Shown here in pieces: positions 47,355 to 59,258 of a DNA stretch of 64,000 nt. Source of the stretch: Nymphalis io (Eukaryota > Arthropoda > Insecta > Lepidoptera > Nymphalidae); contig NC_065894.1 in assembly GCF_905147045.1 (NCBI RefSeq), positions 6,051,501 to 6,115,500 of the forward strand, given 5' to 3'. The notes beneath the pieces were generated by a model that ran no database searches, was not told the origin of the DNA, and saw only the letters and a list, made by a program, of their open reading frames with translations. How positions within the stretch are numbered: position 1 is the first letter of the stretch; each line of letters starts with the position of its first letter. A program made the translations under genes and the position numbers.

Positions 47355-47594
47355 CTACGAATCGATTGCGCGGACGCGGCAACCCCTTATCTCGGCGTTG
47401 CGCACGTGTGAATCCCGTTCAATTTTAATTTCATGCTCAAACAATGACGCTATCGAGCCAGCTATTATTTTGTATCGTCGAGGGTTGAGTTCATCTAAGC
47501 CGTCCCGATAAGCGGCGAGCTCTTTGTCGTCGTCTGCGATGATAGCTAATTCCAGATCGTGGATAGGTTCGGGACTGCTCAATGGGCACTTTTA
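47355..47594 (-). other. Possible exon or decayed coding block
   Basis: A minus-strand frame of 75 codons (with TTG as first codon; a stop lies four codons upstream) reads SSPEPIHDLELAIIADDDKE and continues acidic and mixed to a stop at 47355. Composition is GC-richer than the neighbourhood and amino acid use looks protein-like. The plus strand is also open (47179-47511), which weakens the case. No clear splice sites bound it and I recognise no family. It may be an old gene fragment, an exon of an unseen gene, or chance. Confidence 0.2.
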
Positions 47595-49374
47595 ATTTGT
47601 CATTAGAATATCGGGTTGTTTATAGGAAGGTACACTATCTGGTTCCCTTGTTTAGTTAACTATTCTCGGCTTTCATATGTTTAATTAAATCGTTTCTGGG
47701 TGTGTTTGCGTACTGACATAATTTTGAATCCGATCCGATATTTCGATTTGAATAAGCAATTCTAGTTGGAATGAGATTTATATTAAAAGTAGAAGATACA
47801 TATGTTAACAAATACATAAATAACAGGAATAATAATTAGTGTACAAATTTAGCTTCAAAATAATATCAAGAAAACAAGTTGATATCCTAATATTACTGAA
47901 AGTTAAAAAAATATTTCTCAACATATTAGTATTGATTAGTATATTTGCAAATATATCTTATCGGCTTATATATATAATATGTGAAAATACTTTTAACTAC
48001 TAATAAATTAAATTCGAAAATACCCATTAATACCCAGTAATGACTTCCACTTCCGTTAAGGAAATGTTCAGAAATTTATATTTTTACTAAGCTCCATTTC
48101 GGATTGGTGGACTTACTTTTTACCATTCGGAATCGTACACAATCAAACAAAATTGTATCAACTCACAAGGTGATTAAACATAATTCAATAAAAATATTAA
48201 CTGTTATAAAAAATCTAAAATATTACATCGTTTGGGTTTTTAAATCGGCCAAAATCGATTAAATCTGTAAACTAAATTCAGCCTCCAAAATATTCATTAT
48301 TTATAAAGATAATAAAAAACTGCATATAATAATAATAAACAATTCGGCCTATGCAATATCTACCAGAGAAATATACGGGGGATAAGAGAACATAACATTA
48401 AATTAGTAAGTGTTTTGATAACTATGCACATAAAGGGTCGCATGGGCCGATGAAAGTAGTCTGATCATTAAAACCCTCGTGGTTAGATTTAAAGTCAATG
48501 TATCGATGCATGTAGCTGTATTATATAGTGCGAAAAAAAAAACAAAAATGAACGAAATAATTATGGTAAAATCGGACCATCCGTTTAGGAGTTACACGTT
48601 AAACTTATAACACACCTCTTTTTTGTTGGTGGTTTAAAACATTGCACATCTTAATAATTTTAAACGTTTAAAAGAATAAAAAAAAACATAAGCACGGACA
48701 CGAAAGTATACGGCGATACAACTGCTATAAATGATAATAATAAAACGAATTATATTATTATGAAAGGAAAGAGATAGACCTCAGTATATTTTATATAAAT
48801 CCCAAAAAACCGCCACGTAAATAAATGTTACGCCGCCAAATAAATGTACAAAATATACTTTTTAACATTAAAATAAATTACTTAAGAAAAAGTTTTACTT
48901 TGAGAATTGTTTTTTATACGATACAGAAATTGTTATACTGAGAAATAAAATTTGTCATAACAATTTAAATAAATAATTTTATCAGCTTAAAACATCTTTC
49001 CATCAAAGAGTATAATAAAAAGAAAAAGCGAATTTAAGATAAAGTATAAGGCAAAAAGACATGTACTCGCTTAAATTATTAATTTAAGCAAACTAGCGAG
49101 CGAGAAAATTGAAACGGTTTTTATAATGATTAATCCTCATTTTAGAGATATAAAATACATCTAAATAATTTCCATTTTAATATGCTTTGAAATATTTTTT
49201 TATACTTTTATTTCTATTTAACTTAATATACCTTTAATTATTATTATTAATTAGTAGATCAGTCTGACTGGATATGAAAAGATAAATAATTATTTTGCAA
49301 TAGTTAATTATCATACTGGAATATTATAGTGAGTAATTACTTCACGTAATAATTCACGATGGAAAGAATCGTAG
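47595..49374. other. AT-rich non-coding DNA
   Basis: Nothing recognised. Confidence 0.5.
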
Positions 49375-49422
49375 AACGATCTCTTTCAAAATGTTCAGTC
49401 CAATATTTTGAAAGAGATCGTT
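49375..49422. repeat. Perfect 18-bp inverted repeat with 12-nt loop
   Basis: AACGATCTCTTTCAAAAT at 49375-49392 pairs exactly with 49405-49422. The flanking bases do not pair. No TSD or repeat family seen. Confidence 0.88.
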
Positions 49423-50170
49423 AATTTAAAATAAAGCATAGTTATATATAATATAAGGGTAAAATTGAAGAAACCATTATTAAAAATTAAACAATCAGGA
49501 TGGATTTTTAGTTGGCACACCTAAATCATGTTTGATTTTAATTAACGGTCCAGACGCCGAGAGATGAATAGAGAGGTTCTATATTCAGCAATAATGTGAA
49601 AATATTGCACTGCCGTCTGCAGACTAAATTTAAATGTGACTACTTTGTGTATACATTTTATTTTCCAAATATCAGAGTCGTTGTGATTCTCAGAGGTATT
49701 CGAACATTTTAAATCAATAATAAATGCGGTTGACGATATAAAATTGCTACGTTTTCGTAGCAAAAGTTATTTAAGTCTGAAGTAGTTTTAGTTTCTATAT
49801 ATAAAATAAAATGTTAGATATGTCATTGTTATAAGTTATATTATTATATATCGTGTAGTGTTTTAATAAGTTGTTTTTGTTACACGAATACTTTTACGCT
49901 TAATATGTATTTTGAACATGAATGTAAACTTTAATGACTGTCTAGAGTCGCTTTCAGTTTTAAATGATTTTATACTTTGACTTATCTGCAAGCCTCACGA
50001 ACCTTTCTTTCATTACCTATCAATAATTTGTAATGTTTTTTAAATTATTATTTAATTTAATTGTTAAAATTATTATTCCTCGATGACTTACCTATTAAAA
50101 AGTTTTTTATAACAAACATAACAAAGTTAAATTAAATAATATGCGTATAAAAAACATATCTTAATTTAGA
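49423..50170. other. AT-rich non-coding DNA
   Basis: Nothing recognised. Confidence 0.5.
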
Positions 50171-50380
50171 ATGTATTTAGGCAGGTAATTGGTCACTTTC
50201 GCGTTCAGACAAGGATCGAGATTCTGCTAACCATCTAAGATGTTATATCCCTCGTGCTTGCAATAACACTAGCTCGCATTGCCTTTAAAACGGAGAGAGC
50301 AATACAAAGTACTAATGTTTGGCGGTAGAATACTGATGAGTGGGTGAAAACCTTCCAGACGGTTCCGTATAAAGCGGTAT
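50171..50380 (-). mobile_element. Dispersed element B, diverged minus-strand copy
   Basis: Recognisable blocks are CTAAGATGTTATATCCCTCG, GGCGGTAGAATACTGATGAG and CCTTCCAGACGG. The hairpin end is too decayed to assess. Confidence 0.65.
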
Positions 50381-51293
50381 AGCTTGCTTAAACTATTATT
50401 TTTTTTTGAGAAGTTATTAATAAATGCGAAATTGTTGCTTTTTTTAAGAACAGCACTTGATAATGTTTTTAGAGTTGCTCGTGTAGGGATAATGAAACAA
50501 GATTAATAATTGAGCATACACTTAGCAAATATAAAATAAAACATGGGTCCAGCATAAATTGTAACATATTTAAAAATATAGTATCGTAATAAGAATAAGA
50601 AATTAGTAAGATAATATTTCGAATGTAAAATATCAACGATTCAGGCAATTGTCATTAACAAAATATTGCTATAAAAAATAAAATACCATAAATTGGATCT
50701 TCAGTAAACATTAACAATTGCAAATGATCGGCCCGCGGGACCATTTACTATAACTTAAAATAAACATTACTCGAGATTACATACACTTAACTACAACGTC
50801 AGCTTTTATTTTTTCATCAAGATTTGGTACACACTCTCGTTGTAATGGCGTAACTTCTAATAAGAAAACTTGTAATAGACCGTTTGAAGTCGGATCCCAG
50901 GAATGATATCGGACTAATGTACTCAAAACGGCTCAGTAATAATAACCCTTAGTCGAACTTATCATGTGAAAAATGGTAGGAGGATTTATACATACACACG
51001 ATGATAATTTACATACACAGTCAGTTCAAAACTGAGAAACAATTCAATCACCGTACTAAAATAAATTTTATATATGTTTTTATTACCTTTTTACAAATAT
51101 AATAAACACGAATATATCAATTGGATGGAATCGCTGATATTAAATTTGTTTAAATATACATTATAATTTAAATTAAACATTGAAGTAATTATTTCCAAAT
51201 TACGAGTACGATAAATTGGCAATACATCTATATAAGCTATTTAGTGCCACTAGTAGAAAAATAATGAAATCAAATAACTGTAACAATTATTTG
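50381..51293. other. AT-rich non-coding DNA
   Basis: No gene or repeat recognised. Confidence 0.5.
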
Positions 51294-51506
51294 GGGGTAG
51301 GACTTTGTGCAAGCTCATCTGTGTAGATACCACCCACTTATCAGATATTCTACCGCCAAACCGAAATACTTACTATTGTTATCTTACGGTTTAAAGGGTG
51401 TGTGAACCAGTGTAACTACAGACACAAAACATAGTATCTTAGTTCGCAAAGTTACTGGGTCATTGGCAATGTGGTCCATTTGTCCTTCCGCATACTGCAT
51501 AATAAA
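51294..51506 (+). mobile_element. Dispersed element B, copy with hairpin deleted
   Basis: The head (GTGCAAGCTCATCTGTGTAG) and middle (GAACCAGTGTAACTACAGAC) are clear. Between CATTGGCAATG and TGGTCCATTTGTCC the segment carrying the loop motif is missing. Confidence 0.75.
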
Positions 51507-51626
51507 TAATAAATAAATAATTAAAATATGTATTGTATCTCGAGATTTCTTTGTTACTACTATTCGTACATCGCTGAATTCAACATTTATATTTTGACAA
51601 CTATGTCAAAAGTCAGTCCATTTATG

Positions 51627-51791
51627 TCAGTTCTATTTATACTTTTAGAATAGATAGATTTTAATACAACACATATACATGAAAATATTATTTTATACTA
51701 ATAAATACTATAAAAATACTAATAATATAATATTTTCATGTATATGTGTTGTATTAAAATCTATCTATTCTAAAAGTATAAATAGAACTGA
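51627..51791. repeat. Perfect 65-bp inverted repeat with 35-bp spacer
   Basis: Positions 51627-51691 are exactly complementary to 51727-51791, with no mismatch in 65 pairs. Each arm contains, in one orientation, TTCTATTTATACTTTTAGAA and AATACAACACATATACATG. The bases just outside (51626, 51792) do not pair. No TSD, terminal motif or relation to the repeat families in this window was found. The open frame crossing it (51679-51873) is incidental. Zero divergence implies recent origin, sequence homogenisation, or a sequencing/assembly foldback artefact. Confidence 0.95.
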
Positions 51792-54700
51792 GAAGACTAA
51801 GTGTAGAAAAAGATACAAAAAATATGAAAGTTTATATTCCGCTTACCCTTCCAAGTACATTTTAGTTTTATAAAACTGTTAGAAATTAAGTACCTCATTA
51901 ACGCTGGATGAAAACGCAAGATCTCTAATGCTTTAATGACGTACCATTAGAATAGTCTCCGCATTAGTAATAGTTATTTTAATATCAAGTTATGTAACAG
52001 TCCTCCCTCCATTTAATAATTTTGTATATAATTTAACTCATATATGAATGAACAAAGGTTTTCTTTGTGAAAAATAATCGGCTTTACCTACTGAAATTAA
52101 AGAAAATACCTTTTTTATCAGTTTGATAATAATGTAATCTAGCGAAAGTTAAAGTATTAAGTTGGTTATTTATTATTGCAAAATAAACCCTCAAAACAAG
52201 GATATAAAGTGATTGCTCTTTGATAGTACAACAAGCGAGTGGTAAGTCAGCCAAGCTTTTGTCGAACCATATCATTATCAATGAATATTCTGGAAATGTT
52301 ATGATATGATGTTGAAATAGAAGGCTATTCCTCTGCCGTATTTACAAATCTCTAATGGCAGAGACAACGAAATAAACCCGCTTATGTAAATACGTAACAC
52401 GACCCATAACATTGCAACTCAGTTATCAGCTCCGCCCACTGATGAAAATTCTTGTTTGCATTATCTCAATTAAGTCTACGTTTTGTTTGCGTTACCGCTT
52501 CCGAAAACATTACTTTGAAAATTTTGTTTTTACCATAACGAACAACAAATCCAAACAAGTTAACCATTGTATTAAATCAACGCGATAAATTCAACTGATG
52601 AGTTTTCGATTTTAATTAATTTTATATTTGTGGCATAATTATTAATTAACAATACAGTAGTGATATTTAATTGTGCGGTTTTAATTGATATGACCTTACG
52701 CTTATTTACATAAGTATAATTTTCATTTATTGTTTATGTTTTGTATATGTTAATGTGTGTATGTATTGCAGTTAATTCTCTTAATTAAAATATTTTGACA
52801 AATGTGATTTTGTTGCATCGTTAATTACTGAGTTATTGTATGTACCTTTTATAATAATTGGAAACAAATTAATTGTTGTATTTGTTTTTTTTTTAATTTT
52901 TATCTATTCACAACTTTATATCACAAACGTTAGTTATAGTATATAATAGACGTTTAAATTTATTTAGTTAACAAATAAATTTTTAACTTTTAGAAAATAA
53001 ATCAATAGTATTAAGCATTCCTAACATTTTCTTAAAATACTCAGAATTTGAAATAATGAAAATGTCAGCTGATATACAGGAAGTTATTGAAAATCATATT
53101 TGATACAGAAACATTTATTATAAAACTGGTCTTGCAGTAATCAAAATATCGTTATACGAAATACCACTTAGGAGTGAAAAATCAAGCAATTGATAACATA
53201 TTATAATCTTAAATGTGCAATTATTGTATATATTTTGGAGCTCGAAAATGGCTCTAACGATTATGTATTATTTGGTAACGCTTTCCTTTGTACAAAAAAT
53301 ATATAATATTTAAAATTAGAAGCTCGACTGCTGAAATTGATTTGAAAAAATATTTTTTACTATTCATATATTTATTTTTTAAGTATTAAAGCATAAATAT
53401 AACTAATTAAAGTTCTTCGTGTGACTATAACTGGCACTACACGTTACATAAAAATAATCTACGTAATATCTAGCAAGTATCGGAGTTGTAAACTCGTAGT
53501 AGCGGCACAGTTGTCAGTTCGCAGGCGAGCTGACAATCCGAGCTGAGTTAATTGAAATCAAACAAAGATTAGACACGATTGCGGTCGGATCATAGTGCAT
53601 CGAACTTATCTCTCTTGGCGGCTTTTATTTTAATTTCAATTTCCGAGAATTTCTTTGTTAAAATGTTATAGTGGGATAAGTATGGTATGGTGTATTTTAA
53701 TAACAATATTATATACTTTAAAATTAAAAATATCACGCGGTTCTATTGAAATATACTTTTAAATATGATTTAGATACTAGCTTGAGGGTGCTATAATAAC
53801 TTTGTTTAATATCAAATATATATTGGGCTAAATTAATAAATGAAAAATAAATTGAAGAATTAAATATATGTATATCTTTCGTTTCGACATTATATGACAA
53901 TATTCGGGATAAACATTTTTATATAAATATACAAATAACATAATCCACTATTAAACAACGTTTTCAATTCCAACGTGATCGTATCCAATTATAGATTATA
54001 TTTACGCAGGGTAATTGAAATCAGATAAAGTTTATCCCCTAGATTAGAGAATTCTTAGAAAAACTTAACATGTTTTGTAACTTAGAGCAATTCTGTAATA
54101 CATTATTACTTTTCTATAGAATTAGTTTTAAATATATAATTAAATGAATATTATATTTAAAAAAACGTAAAGTACCTATTTCTAAATCTTAGTGTTTGTT
54201 TATAAAACGCAATTTAACTAATAGCTTTCATGTAATTACTTATAGTATATCTAAAATAATATCATTATTAAATTTATCACTGATTAAATGAAAAAAAAAA
54301 AAAACGGTTTTAATAAATTAGGACTTTTTATGAGCCAATGTTTCTTTTACAAGTTGCCTCAATATTTAAATACAAAAGTAAATGCAAGAAACCTAACCAA
54401 TGTTATAAGAGACTTAAATTATAATAATTACATTAGGGACTAGTAAGCTGCTACAATCGTTTGACTGTTTTCGAGGAATTCCTAACATTTCTAGTATTTC
54501 CTCGTGAGCTAGAAGACCCCTAAAAGACAAGATTGAATCTCAAAGTCTTAGGCAGTCTGAATACCGTTGAACTATTAACGCTATTTTAGACAAAATATAA
54601 CCTTGAATCCAGACATCTAAAGATACATTAAAAATTTACTTTATAAAAACAAATATTATAAAGTAATCAAACAACACTAGACCTAAGTATTTTTTGTTTG

Positions 54701-55600
54701 AGTGTTTTCTAAGTAATTTTCTGGTTCGTAAAACAGCTTCTAGGTACATATTATTTTTTATATCACATTCGGGTATAACTGGTATCAAACTTTTCAACAA
54801 AATAAGGTATAATTAAACATTACTTTACGCCAAATAGTGTTATAATATAAATTTAAAATGAGTTAAGAATAACCAATTACAGTGTACCCTCACAATACTT
54901 TTAGCGATTTTCGTCCCTTTACGATCAATTTCATTCGTTACAAGCCGAAATTTAATATCGGTACGTGCAGTCGAGTCATTAAGAGGAATTAAAACAAAAT
55001 AAATTCACTTTCACCATAAGTTAAAAGCGGGTTTCGAGAAATATTATTTTAACCAATGAAGTATATGTTCGCGTATTGCTCAAATTCGTACAAAAATGTA
55101 ACATAAGAAATGTAAGTGTGTGTAGCTTAAGATGATATTAATATATCTTATTAAAATTCATAATTATTAAGTCAATCAATATAAATAATCCCGTACAAAC
55201 TTCTACTTCTATAAGCTGCAACTGAATTTATTACGAAGTCGTAACTCAAATAAGTGAATTCGCTTTTATGTAGGAAAAACTTAGGAAACTCTGAAATTGG
55301 TTGAAACCGAACAATGGATCTTCGACAATGCCGGTCACGTTTTGTCGCCTTAAAAATACGACGCTTAAATCTATAAAGTACTCCCGAGTATTACTATTCC
55401 TTTTAAGAACTTTGTTTGAGCACAATATTATAATATTAAATATTTTTCTCATAGATTTTCAAGTTTATTGATTGTAATCATCTTGCCACAAATTAGATCT
55501 ATCAAATATGCTAAACCTGTTCCCGAATAAATTAATTAACTTATCGTTTTTGTTTTAATCTTGTATTTTTTAAAAGAGTATATAATAAAAGAATATAAGA
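51792..55600. other. Non-coding DNA with a promoter-like block near 53.5 kb
   Basis: Mostly AT-rich and unique. The stretch at about 53400-53660 has balanced composition and contains GGCACAGTTGTCAGTTCGCA, where TCAGT (53514-53518) fits an arthropod initiator. I see no downstream promoter element at the expected spacing and no following start codon with a meaningful frame. A promoter is possible but unproven. Confidence 0.35.
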
Positions 55601-55642
55601 TTTTATATAAATAAATCTGGGGAAAGATTTATTTATATAAAA
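55601..55642. repeat. Perfect 18-bp inverted repeat with 6-nt loop
   Basis: TTTTATATAAATAAATCT at 55601-55618 pairs exactly with 55625-55642, loop GGGGAA. The arms are AT-rich, but the length and the G-rich loop make chance unlikely. Confidence 0.85.
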
Positions 55643-58112
55643 AAATAGATTTTTATATATTATTTATATTATCTTTTCTTCCTCCTAAATGCTCTTACTA
55701 CAAACCTCATGTTTTCACTTTTTTTACGCTTTCTTTGATACAACTTGGATCTACGATGGGACCAATAATTGACGTAATGACGGGGAAGGGGTGGGGATAA
55801 AATTTGCTTGGTACTATCGTAATTGAGAACTCACCAAAAATATACGTATCACTTTTTAATTTTATTACGTCATTTGTTTATGAGTAGTATTTAATGAACG
55901 TGTCGGTCCCACAGTAAACTGCAATAATGGAGTAAAGTTTTTGACCACGCTAAGAAAATTCGTTTAAGTTATAATGATTGAAATGGAACCTGGTAATGGA
56001 ACTATCTGCCCTGGCAAAACCATGAAGTGGCGTGGTCTATTTAAACCACTTTGAGACTCGACTGAATTGACCCTGCCATGTACGGCCGATTCGTTGAATA
56101 ATAATTACTATTAGATTTCTGAGAAAATCTTTTAAGGCACACATTAGAATAGTGAGTCTTATTAGAATGGTGGGATTGAACTGCTTAGATATTTTTGTTT
56201 CTGGCGACAATACAATCTAGTACTGTTTCGGTACATGTAATTAATTTAAAGGTTTTTTGACACTGTTTGTTAATTTAAATTTGTTCAAGTGGTTTTCTTT
56301 TAAATAAAACAATTGTTTTATTGCCCGTATAATTAATAAAATATAATTTTTATCAAATTTTATTCGAAGAGCAAAGTAGGCGTTTTTATCTTCGAAATAA
56401 CAGTTGATTGAAGTGACGTTTAAAAAATAAATTAACGGAATTTATCTATATAGTCGTATATTTCCTTGGGTATTAAAATAAACTCCAATATTTTAACTTA
56501 TTGAAATATATATCCGAAATCTTATATTATTTTACAATGTGTTTGAAAAATCGCATAGACAACGTCTTAGGTCATAGTTGAATAATACTTTACTAGACGC
56601 AGGAGATAAATCGCATCGCTAGAGATGAATATGCTTTATTTATACGAGGTCCTTCACGTGGTTTCACGTTAAATAGTCAATAACCTTTTTCAATAATATC
56701 TAGCAAACTCAAAAAGATTTTCACAAATCGCACTGGTAAATCCTAAGATCAACGACGTCAAAGAAACAAACAACTTCTACAGCTTTATAAAGCTGCATAT
56801 ATAACTTATAATATAATATATTGAGTTACAAAGTATTTTATCTACTTGTAAAAACGAGAAAGGTTTTTACTTAACAGAAAAGATGAAAATTATAACTTTA
56901 CAAGGTAATTTTACAATTGTTCAAAAGCATTATTGTATAAACAAGCTACCAGCCCTTCCATTCCACCGTAATTTAACAAAGAAGTTAGTTACGTTCTAAG
57001 AACTTTAAATGTTTGAGAGAAAATATTAAAAGATTGTAGTCATATTTTGAATAAGCAATTGGTTTTAAACCAAATTAATCTTTCTTAAATAAATAAGAAA
57101 GCGTTCGTTTTTTATTTATTTTAAAGCGTTGAAGTGATTTATGATAGTCCAAACACGCAAAATCATAATTAAGACGTAACGAATTAAAGTTTAACTGAGC
57201 ACTTATTTTATGTTAAAAGACTTTGTAGTTGTTTAAGACGTTGTTTTTCACAAACATTATATATAATACTACATTTCCTATTAAAATTAAATGTAAGTAA
57301 TATTAATAGAGACTAACCAAATGAGTTTCTATTTAACGCGACTTTATCTTCATAGATGAGATCAGGGAGGCACCTGATGCTTTGAAGAACCTTATAGATG
57401 CTTTAACTTAATCAGATTCTAACTTATTATACTACAAACTACTCTACTATGATAAATATTAAATATTATTAATTATTGATAGCAATGAGCAAAGTATACT
57501 TCCAACATCAAAATACTTGTGTGCTCTTCTACGGCAAATTAATTTTCAATAGGACTCGGAGTCATGGGAGTGTTAAAAAGGGATATAGGATTTTATATTA
57601 TGAATTCAACCCAAATATTAAAATACAGGTTGATGAAACAAAATATATTTGATTTATATCCATATTAATATGCTGTGTGTCCAACGAATGAATTAAAAAA
57701 AAATCACATTCCGATGAAATTTTATCACATTACATTGATTAAACGTGACTTTTTTCATTATTGACGCGAGTAATAATGTGTGTTCAATATTGTCCGATTG
57801 AAGTATTCCCTTCATTATCGACACTAATTTATTAGACAGTGGTTTGAAAAACGGAATCGTAAGCCCTCGAGACCTAACCAAATGGATGCATCCTCAATGT
57901 GAATCCGAAGCCATTAGTATGATAACACTACGTCCGTGCAACTTATTAAAGCAACCTCTTTCAATAATGTGGTCTATGGGGATACAAACGAACGGGCATA
58001 ACAAACGAATGAGTTTTCTAGAAAATTATAATCAAGTAACTATTCCCTTTAAAAACATTAAGTCATTTATTACTGTTTTAGGAATGACTCAATAGGAGCC
58101 ATTTATTCGCGA
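55643..58112. other. Non-coding DNA
   Basis: No recognised repeat or gene. The open frame at 57844-58095 (plus) has no motif. Confidence 0.45.
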
Positions 58113-58126
58113 GTTATTTAAATATC

Positions 58127-58439
58127 AGCACGAAAAAAAGCCGAGATGGCCCAGTGGTAAGAACGCGTGAATCTTAACCGATGATCGTGGGTTCAAACCC
58201 GGGCAAGCACCACTGAATTTTCATGTGCTTACTTTGTGATTATAATTCATCTCGTGCTTTACGGTGAAGGAAAACATCGTGAGGAAACCTGCATGTGTCT
58301 AATTTCACTGAAATTCTGCCACATGTGAATTCTACCAACCCGCATTGGAGCAGCGTGGTGGAATAAGCTCCAAACCTTCTCATCAAAAAGAGGAGAGGAG
58401 GCCTTTAGCCCAGCAGTGGGACATTCACAGGCTGTTACG
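58127..58439 (+). mobile_element. Young SINE family A copy, 14-bp TSD
   Basis: Flanked by GTTATTTAAATATC at 58113-58126 and 58440-58453, a perfect direct repeat (one base may belong to the tail). The head AGCCGAGATGGCCCAGTGG and box B GGGTTCAAACCCGGGC (58190-58205) are intact, so this copy keeps both RNA polymerase III boxes. The body agrees closely with the copies at 13240 and 43201. The 3' end is CAGGCTGTTACGG. Confidence 0.94.
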
Positions 58440-58483
58440 GTTATTTAAATATCTATATTATATATATATTAGATATTTTATCG

Positions 58484-58709
58484 CAAAACAGCATTACTTG
58501 GTATTGTTGTGTTCCGGTTTGAAGGGTGAGTGAGCCAGTGTTATTACAGGCACAAGGGAAATTACATCTTAGTTCCCAAGGTTAGTGGCGCATTGGTAAT
58601 GTAAGCGATGGTTAACATTTCTTACAATGTCAATGTCTATGGGCGTTGGTGACCACTTACCATCAGGTGGTCCATATGCTCGTCCGCCTTCCTATTCTAT
58701 AAAAAATAG
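58484..58709 (+). mobile_element. Dispersed element B, 5'-truncated copy with intact hairpin
   Basis: Starts inside the element at AACAGCATTACTTGG and runs to the 3' end CCTATTCTATAAAAAAT. The 3' hairpin is perfect: GACCAC (58651-58656), loop TTACCATCAG, GTGGTC (58667-58672). 5' truncation with an A-rich 3' end is the signature of target-primed reverse transcription. Confidence 0.85.
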
Positions 58710-59258
58710 AAATAAAATGTTTTGTTTTTCATTTTCTTCTTACTTATAACATCGTAGGTATAAACGTCCCTTTTTGAATATGCAAGTAAAATGTTTCTTT
58801 CAAATCCACTCACACACTTCACAATCCACACAAACATAAATCTAAAAAATAAATGTACCGTAATTCGTTGCAACGTTATTTTAGGGATGATTTGAATAAA
58901 ATTCCCATTTCGTAAAGTAAAACTTAACGTAAAATGTCCAGCGATATAACGGAACTAATCCGTTTCACTTCCGAAAACAATTCGCAACAACAATGGGATG
59001 TCGTTCAAAAATCGTAATAATTTTAGAAAAAAATAAATTCACTCGTCATGGGCACTGTCGGCGATTTCACGGTCAAGCTAATAAGGGGGGGGGGGGGGAA
59101 TGGTTCCGTCCGAAAACTTCGCCACAATGATAGGACATTCCGCTTTGTGAATCGATACAGAAAGTGACATGTGTTTTAAAGAAAATAGCTGTTGGTAAGT
59201 TATTTTTTTTATAATTCATCAAAGAAATAGACGGAGGGGCTAAGATAATTATATTTTG
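58710..59258. other. Non-coding DNA with a poly(G) run
   Basis: A run of about 14 G follows ATAA near 59085-59098. Nothing else was recognised. Confidence 0.5.

Noticed and set aside
57844..58095. 83-codon plus-strand frame
   Set aside because: No motif, no codon bias and no splice signals; overlaps a minus-strand frame of similar quality.
59083..59098. Poly(G) run as a possible G-quadruplex regulatory element
   Set aside because: A single homopolymer run without further G tracts nearby; more likely a slippage product or homopolymer length error.
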